DNA of 64,000 bases from Ryuthela nishihirai (lineage: Eukaryota > Arthropoda > Arachnida > Araneae > Heptathelidae). This document shows, one piece after another, positions 57,706-64,000 of the stretch (position 1 is the first letter of the stretch; each line of letters begins with the position of its first letter). A program made the position numbers and the translations under genes. The notes beneath the pieces are model-generated. The model saw only the letters and a program-made list of their open reading frames with translations. It did no database searches and was not told the origin of the DNA. The DNA lies in the NCBI GenBank assembly GCA_038380435.1, contig JAWZYU010000005.1:33626001-33690000 (forward strand), read 5' to 3'.

Positions 57706-57966
57706 AACATCTTTAAAAAAATTATCGCTGACTCAGCGGGAATCGAACCCACAACTCTCTGGATACATGCCAGAGTGCTCTAACCATTAAACCATGCATC
57801 AGACAACAAAGAATTCCAGGGTATGACCTATAAATCTTTCACTCATATCCTGGAATTCTTTGTTTTCTGATGTGTGGTTTAATGGTTAGAGCGCTCTGGC
57901 ATGTATCTACAGAGTTGTGGGTTCGATTCCCGCCATGTCAGCAATAATTTTTTTCAGATGTTTTTT
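57706..57966. repeat. Foldback of two convergent tRNA-like sequences, about 120-bp arms
   Basis: The right arm carries GTGGTTTAATGGTTAGAGCG (A box) and GTGGGTTCGATTCCCGCC (B box) on the + strand; the left arm carries the same on the minus strand. Arms match at about 90% or better, including AACAAAGAATTCCAGG and its complement, with a loop of about 16 nt (57829-57844). Both promoter boxes are near-perfect tRNA type. It may be a SINE-derived foldback; the anticodon arm is not standard, so I do not call functional tRNA genes. Confidence 0.85.
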
Positions 57967-59021
57967 ACAATATAAATAATTTGTTAAAGCCATCTGATTG
58001 CCATTTCTTAGAAACGCTATATGGTATTGCTGATTACTTTACATTATTCTATGCTGAAGCAACCCCCTGATTAAGCTCACAAGTTTGATTTGAACTATTA
58101 TCAACAAATATTTTCTTGAAGTTTTGAAGATCTAAAAATTTACAAAAGACTACTATCTTTAAAAGTGGAAGATTTTGGAAGTAATTAAAAAAGTATCTAT
58201 AGTAAGTCGCAGATGTTAGTTATTACTCGCTCACACATGTGAGAGTGGCAAGAGCTTTCTGCTAAGTGGTTGCATGATAGCTGTTTATATGGTTGATTTG
58301 AGTTCAAATATGTCTTCCCCCCAAATATGGATATCTCCCTCTATAAAGTTAGTATTTTATTTCCTTTTTTATAATTAAACCTTAATTTTTATTTCTGTAA
58401 ATTACCAATTTTTTGGTCCATTGATTATTATTGATTTTTCACAGCTATGCTATGTTGGACTTACAACTTGTTGGTGTGGATATTGAACATTGCATTAGGT
58501 TTTATGTTAATATTTCTTGTATTATTTCTTCATTTTCCAGTAAAAAACTTGGATTGTTTCCAGGAATTGAGGTCTCTTGGATACAGAAGCAAAAAGGACT
58601 TCCTTGACACGAAAATTAGTCCTCTTGTGGGAGGGCAATTTTGGCAAGGTGCCATTTCTATAGAATGAAATTATTTTAAGTGATGATAGCAAAATTTGGT
58701 ATTTGTAGGCTAAGACAAACAGTGTGCAAGACAAGTTGTTACTTTTGATGTTTTTAAAGTTCAATGATTAATTTCAGATGCACAAGTAATACTAACTAAA
58801 AAGGTTAGTAGCTAGATTTTGTAAAGTCTGAGTGCACTTACTTAGTAAGGTCAAAAAGTTTCTGGCCTGAACATGTTAGAACAACAATTGACAGGTCTAA
58901 CTCCGTTAACCCCCCCCCCCCCCTATTTTTTGTTGCACTGCACTTAAAATTTTGCAGCTCAAGCAACTGTAGCACTCCAGCTAGCATCGCAGATAGAAGT
59001 GCTGTTGCCCAATATTTTAAA

Positions 59022-60244
59022 ATGTTTATACTTGAATATCACACAGTCATTAAATTTGCGACCAAAGAAGGCGAAAGTCCGGCAGAAATTAAACAACGTT
59101 TAGATCAGGCATGTCCAACCTTTTGACTTCCCTGGGCCACATTGATTGAATAATGGCCACACATAAAATATATAATATAGTTAATGTATATGAATAATAA
59201 AACTTCGTTTATTTTCTTAATTTTTTTTTATTATAAAATTAAAAAAGGGGCAACATGAAACTAGTGGGATATCAAAAACTCGCTGAAAATCACATAATCA
59301 TGTTGAAAGCTTATGTCTTAAACACGTAAACCTTACGATTTTGTGGGCCACGTTATTAGTTGTCCAGGGCTGCGGGTTGGACACGCCTGGTTTAGATGCT
59401 GTGTACAGTGAATTTTCCCCGTCGTATTCGACAGTTACAGAATGGGCTAAGCAGTTTCGCTTAGGGAGAGATTTGATTGAAGATGAACCTCGTCAAGACA
59501 GACCTGCAGAAACACTCACACCGGAAACAATTGTGCTGGTGCAAGGAGAGGTGCTAAAGGATAGGCGACTGAAAACTAAAGAATTATCAGAAAGGTGTGG
59601 ACTTTCAAAAACCATGGTGCTTCGAATTTTACCCGACCATCTTGGTATGAACAAAATGAGTGCAAGATGGGTCCCAAAACTTTTGAGTGTTGTCCAAAAA
59701 CAACGACACGTGGAATGCTGTACTGAATTTTTAGCACTCTGTGAGGGGCAAAATAAAGAAGTGATTGATTCAATTGTCCCAGGAGATGAAACTATGGTTC
59801 TGTATCATGATCCACTGTCTAAACGGACACTCCATGAGTGGTGGCATCCTGGATCCCCACAGCCAAAAAAAGCAAAAGTGACACAATCCCAAAAAAGATC
59901 ATGGCCACCCTCTTTGGGATTCTCAGGGGATTCTGCTAGTAAACTTTAAGGAACGAAATACTACAGTTACTGGTGAATATTTTGCGTCATTAATGTACAA
60001 ATTGAAGGATACCATCAAAAAGAAACACCGAGGAAAGCTGTCCCAGGGAGTGAGGTTATTGCATGACTTTGCAGCATTTCAGTTTGCTGCAAAGGCTGCT
60101 ATTCAGCAATGTGGTTTCCAGGAATTAAATCACCCACTGTACAGCCCTGATCTAGCTCCTAGCAACTTTTTTTTGTTTTCAAAATTAAAGTTAGATCTGT
60201 GTGGGGAAAAATTTACAAGTGATGAAGTCATTTTGCAGTTTTAG
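59022..60244 (+). pseudogene. mariner transposase, interrupted and mutated
   Basis: Starts at 59022 with EYHTVIKFATKEGESPAEIK, is split by the MITE at 59106-59389, and continues AVYSEFSPSYSTVTEWAKQF. The linker and DEPRQDRPAE follow, then SERCGLSKTMVLRIL. Catalytic domain: VPGDETMVLYHDPLSKRT (first Asp), frameshift near 59900, LLHDFAAF (second Asp; HDNA in relatives), YSPDLAPSNFFLF near 60140, where the third Asp of D,D34D is Asn. The frameshift, the MITE and the D-to-N change each prevent activity. The C-terminus is cut short at 60244. Confidence 0.9.
59098..59397. mobile_element. hAT MITE, 284 bp, 8-bp target-site duplication
   Basis: Body 59106-59389, flanked by GTTTAGAT at 59098-59105 and 59390-59397. 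Ends CAGGCATGTCCAACC and GGTTGGACACGCCTG are inverted with one mismatch. Removing it and one duplication restores the mariner reading R-L-D-A-V-Y. Confidence 0.97.
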
Positions 60245-60714
60245 ACCATTTTAAGGACAAAAATTCATATTGTTTTTTCAGTAGTATAGAAAAGTTAATT
60301 AGCCATTCTAAAAAATGTATTGAAATAAAGGGTGATTATATTGAAAAATAAAAATTGATTCTATTGCTTGTCTTTAATACCCTTGGGCTGGAAACTTTTG
60401 GACATTACTACATACTTTACTCAATTCCTGACTTACACTACCAATTTTACAGGACTAGACAAGTGATTCGTCATTGTAGCTTATGTAGACACCAAGTAAA
60501 TGTATTAAGATATATTTTATACTTCCTTCTTACTGTAATTAATGCTTACTGTAGTAATTTAATGTTTTAGTTGAGAAAAAAAAAAGGTTTTATGCATTAC
60601 CATCTTGCTGCTAAATGCATCTTTTCTTCTTGTTGCCATTACTGTTAGGTTATGCTGCTGTACTTCTGCAATTTTTATTTATATATATATACAATGCTTT
60701 AGAGTTTTATTAAA

Positions 60715-61009
60715 TTTATGATACAGGTGGTAACTTTCCATAACACTGCATAAACACAAATTCCAATAAAGTGAAAAAACTTTTATGGAAAAAATTAGTT
60801 TTGCCGATCCATGGGACTCAACCCAATTCTCCCAGTTACATGCCGCATGCTCTAATCTCTAAACTAACGGTCATTCTGTCGTTTATCTGTTAATGTGGCA
60901 TAAATCTTTCTGACCTTGTCATTCATGGCACCATCTATGATTGGGAGAGGCAACTTTAACCAATATTGCTCTGAATAAGATTTATATTAGGAAGTTATAC
61001 TAAATCATA
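60715..61009 (+). repeat. Repeat segment with tRNA-like module
   Basis: Matches 57294-57510. A reverse-strand tRNA-like module lies at about 60808-60870 (GGGACTCAACCCAATTCTCC on the + strand). It ends at the TTAA that starts the next element. Confidence 0.6.
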
Positions 61010-63332
61010 TTAACCCCATCACAGCCACATATACAAGTTCACAGAGACTGACAATTCTTATAACAGTTTTTAGTACAACACATGAAACTTTGATTTTTTT
61101 TTAAATTTGCCATTTGAAGATTTTCTTGCATATATATTATAAATATACATTATTAATGCCTGAAAAATATTTTTCAGGCATTAATATTTTTTAAGCTTTT
61201 TTTATTTGATGCATATTTTCAGTAAATAAATTATTGCAGGAAAACATCCTGTAGTGGAATGCTTCTGGGAGGTGTGGGTTGTAATCCCACTCAGGACAAC
61301 CAATTTTTTTTTAACTAATTATTTCAGATGCATATTTTATTAAACTATGATATAAATTATTTATTAAAGCCATTTGATTGCCATCTATTAGAAGTGATAT
61401 ACATTTCCATCTTTCCCCTTAACGTTTTGAAAATCTGAAAATTAAACAAAATGTACCATTTTTTAAAATGGAAGATTTTGGAAGCAATTGCAAAGTATGT
61501 AGCTCTATTTTTTTCATCTTATGCTCTCTTCTGCCTTAAAACTATTTCAATACACCTAGAATTATTTTTATTGTTTATCCCAGCATTCAACAGTGCTCTC
61601 TGGCTACTGAAACCAAAACCACAACTAAAAATAACTTTTTTGTGCAAAACTTGTGGTAAATACTTCACTGCCCAGCAAGTAGATGTTACCAATTAGTAGC
61701 AGCAAATGTCTGCCATCTGCACTGTGTGCTGTGCATATAGTGTCAAAAGATTAGGATAACATTTAAAATAAGGTAGTATTATTTGTACTTTTATAATTAA
61801 AACTTCATTTTTATTTCTGTAGATCTATTATGATTTTATTTTCCATAGATTTAGTAGATTTGTATCTATCTTTTGGAGCTATGCTACATAGCTAGGTATG
61901 AAAATTGCTACTTTACAACTTGTTTTTACTTCTATCTATTTATTTTTGTTCCTGTAGCTCTTTCAGAGTTATGCTAGATCACTGATTGTGACAATGGCTG
62001 GCTTATAACTTTTGGTTTTTACTTCTATCGATTTATTGATTTTATTCTCATATGTTTGTGTCATTATCAATCTTTTGGAGACATTATACATTTCTGGATA
62101 TGATAGTGGCTTACAACTTTTTTGTTGTGGATTTTTTTAACATCAAATCCCTGGATTGGCACTTTTGCTGTTATTTTTTTTTAAATAATTTATTATCTGG
62201 TAAAAAAAACTGATCTTTTATAATTTCCTGAAAATGAATGTCTTGTATATAAAGCAAAAAGCCTTGATGCGGAAATCTGTCCTATGTTTAGAAGGGTAAT
62301 TTTCCCTTTCTCCAGAAGGATGTTATAACTCCCCCTTTCTCCAGCTATGCTGAGGGTGTTTTACCCCATCCACCCAGTATCTTGGCTGTGCCCCTCTGAG
62401 GATATTGATGTTTTATAGCCTATTGTGCCATTTTGGCACTTCACTAAGATCCCCAAAATTCAACACACAAAGGAAAAAAAACAAACATCATATTTAGTAA
62501 AAAAAACACAAGAAAGTGTTCCCTCCATTTCCTAAACAGTTCAGAGAAGCCCATAAATGTGTCACCTTGTATAACATAGGCTGTGTTTAAAGTATACCAC
62601 ACTGAAAAGAATCATTAAAAGAAATAAAAATCATATTTCAGGTAAATATTATGTTATTCGAGAAGAAATTTCCTTTCGATAAATATATAATTTAACTATT
62701 TTTATTCATCAGGGTTTCCAAAATTAAGTCTTAATTCTTAAATGTATAGTTTGAAATATTTTTTCACTATGTCACAGTGAAAAGGTTATTAAAATAAATA
62801 TGTTTGTAAATTTGTTTTCATAAAATTCAAAATAACATTCTGTTTAATTTGGTATATAAGATGAGCTTGACTTAATTAGGTTGTTTGGTTATTTAAAAAA
62901 AAAAATTCTAAAGTTGACTTGTTGATATGACTCAGTTTAGTTGACGAAAAGCCTAGACTTTTCTCAAAATATGGTACTGAGAAAAAAATTATGGAAAGAA
63001 AGTAATTTTCTTAATTTGGTGTATAACATGATATAATTTCTTTCATTAGTTGTTTCAAGTAAAACATTTTTTTGTTATTCAGAAATGAATAGTCTTTCTA
63101 TTCATTTCCATTGCTAGATGCATTTTTTTACTACATAACTAAAAGAGCCCTATGAAATAAAACTTTTTTTTTTGTTAAATATTTTCAGAAAATCCAGAAT
63201 TAAATGTTGATTAATTTGGGGTATAACATGATATAATTTCTTTCATTAGTTGTTTGGCAAAAAAAAAAAGTTCTAAAGCAAAAAGAAAATTTTTTTTTGC
63301 TGAACATATGAAAAAAATAGCTTGGCCTTTGG
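61010..63332 (+). mobile_element. piggyBac-like non-autonomous element, diverged 2.3-kb copy
   Basis: TTAA at 61010-61013, then CCCCATCACAG and the shared TTAGTACAACACATGAAACT block. Internal matches to the 22165 element run throughout, e.g. CATATTTTATTAAACTATGA (61329) and TCTAAAGTTGACTTGTTGAT (62908). The right end ATAGCTTGGCCTTTGG (about 63332) is decayed and its TTAA is lost. A (+) tRNA-like GTGTGGGTTGTAATCCCACT lies at 61268. Confidence 0.7.
61151..61186. repeat. 36-bp perfect palindrome
   Basis: TATTAATGCCTGAAAAAT (61151-61168) followed at once by its exact reverse complement (61169-61186). Sister copies read AATTCAAGCTTGAAAAATAA here with no right arm, so it arose in this copy. Confidence 0.97.
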
Positions 63333-63516
63333 ATGTAAATCAGTTTTTCAAGCTGGGCCCTGGAGCTTTCATGCCAGAATCAATCAGTAACAAATACACA
63401 TATTACTGTTGACATAGAATTCAAGAAATAACTTCTGTTAGTTCAGTGTTCAGTGGAAAAAATGAGTTTTTCCAGTGCATCCACATCTTCCCCAGTTAAA
63501 GCTGGATATTCTACAC

Positions 63517-64000
63517 CAGTGGTTCTCAACCTTTTATGCTTCACGTACCCCCTAGAAATGTGTATGTAACTGGTGTACCCCTTGTATAGATAGATAAAAC
63601 TATAGTTATAGTATAGCAATGGGAATAAAATAAAACATATATGTACACCTTAAATTTTGTATTTATAAATTACATATATCGATAAACACAAAAAAATGGC
63701 ATAAATAAAATAAATACCCCCTCAAGCAGCTGCTTGCCACAGAGGTCTGACAGGAGGCTGTCAGTTTATATACCAGAGTAGATGGTCTGTGAGGATGGCA
63801 GGTCCTCAGCAGAAAAAACGACAAGAACATACATGCCTTAACTCCGGGGCTCAAACCCAGGTCCCTTAGATCAGCAGCCAAGTGCGCTAAACACTCGGCC
63901 ACGGGACAAATCTTATAAAATTAGGAACATTTTACTGGGTAATCGACTTTTGAGCTCTCGCAATGTAGCCCAAAAAATTTTGCTGCGTACTCTTGATCAT
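63517..64000. mobile_element. hAT-type MITE, cut by the window edge
   Basis: Starts CAGTGGTTCTCAACCTTTTA and shares the interior TAGATAGATAAAACTATAGT and CAATGGGAATAAAATAAAAC with 42529-42735; after a SINE A the right part (CTTTTGAGCTCTCGCAATGT) continues to the window end. The right terminus would lie within a few bases beyond 64000. Confidence 0.85.
63704..63907 (-). mobile_element. SINE A, full-length, inside a hAT MITE
   Basis: Reverse-strand ATAAATAAAATAAATACCCC tail end, CTCAAGCAGCTGCTTGCCAC, GGATGGCAGGTCCTCAGCAG, and a head with inverted B box GGGGCTCAAACCC and A-box side ACTCGGCCACGGGAC. Few differences from the 33305 copy, so relatively young. Confidence 0.92.

Larger units (their letters stand above)
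57294..58665 (+). repeat. Mosaic copy of the TTAA-element repeat family
   Basis: 57294-57510 matches 60730-60950 (CATAACCTTCCATAACGTTA, ATGTGGGACTCAAACCCAAT). From 57515 it follows the left part of the 22165 element (TTTGCCATTTGAAAAATTTT, TTGATGCATATTTTATTAAA), interrupted by the palindromic tRNA-like unit at 57706-57966, and runs to GGATACAGAAGCAAAAAGGA (58578), matching 23600. No intact ends are visible. Confidence 0.7.
58843..60410 (+). mobile_element. mariner transposon with TA duplication
   Basis: Body 58845-60408 between TA dinucleotides. Left end GTAAGGTCAAAAAGTTTCTG is mirrored by CTGGAAACTTTTGGACATTAC at the right, about 28-bp imperfect repeats. After removing the nested MITE the element is about 1.28 kb, the normal mariner size. 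A (C)13 run lies at about 58910. Confidence 0.9.

Noticed and set aside
57855..57945. Functional tRNA gene
   Set aside because: Box sequences fit, but the anticodon arm spacing is abnormal and the unit is mirrored in a foldback.
1..64000. CRISPR array, bacterial operon or phage-like system
   Set aside because: No spaced identical short repeats, no Shine-Dalgarno-led gene rows and no such proteins; the DNA is eukaryotic.

Overview
The window looks like intron-rich, AT-rich metazoan DNA, most likely from an arthropod (a chelicerate is plausible but not shown). The evidence is one recognisable host gene with widely spaced exons and consensus splice sites, no bacterial-style gene packing, and a dense load of eukaryotic transposable elements: I-, RTE- and Penelope-type retroelements, Tc1, mariner, Merlin, hAT and TTAA-flanked DNA elements, and two tRNA-headed SINE families. 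I cannot name the species.

Host gene: two coding exons on the + strand (38694-38767 and 51499-52180) join in phase and encode the N-terminal half of a p66/GATAD2 (Drosophila simjang) subunit of the NuRD chromatin-remodelling complex. The joined reading frame has an AT-hook-like stretch across the junction, a PDVVVLSDDD motif and the CR1 coiled coil that binds MBD2/3. A weaker candidate start exon (MFE) lies at 17777-17849, and a possible promoter or 5' exon near 14.95 kb. The GATA-type zinc-finger half must lie beyond 64 kb. Most of the rest of the window is then intron.

Layout: 1-4.5 kb, AT-rich sequence with a Tc1 remnant. 4.57-10.58 kb, a near-complete but inactivated I-group LINE with two SINE insertions. 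11.0-11.7 kb, SINE B copies. 12.3-14.75 kb, a diverged minisatellite split by a SINE B with a clean target-site duplication. 15-20 kb, mostly unique intron. 20.4-24.7 kb, a SINE B, a Merlin remnant and a 2.58 kb TTAA-flanked element. 24.9-32.4 kb, foldback elements, a tandem repeat of about 280 bp, SINEs and a Penelope-like fragment. 32.8-35.1 kb, an RTE-type LINE. 36.1-38.4 kb, a SINE B split by a TTAA element, then an interleaved inverted repeat. 38.9-40.4 kb, a Tc1 element. 41.7-43.8 kb, an RTE copy with an inverted 5' part. 44.6-48.0 kb, a Penelope-like element and a reverse RTE copy carrying a Tc1 fragment. 48-50 kb, palindromes, a MITE and direct repeats. 53-64 kb, Tc1, TTAA-type repeats, a mariner with a nested hAT MITE, and hAT MITEs.

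No coding mobile element here looks active: every transposase or reverse transcriptase has frameshifts, stops, truncations or lost catalytic residues. The two most interesting structural signals are (i) an RTE LINE copy with twin-priming topology and (ii) several independent near-perfect short palindromes, some lying inside repeat copies whose sister copies lack them, which suggests local template switching. I found no convincing new multi-gene system.
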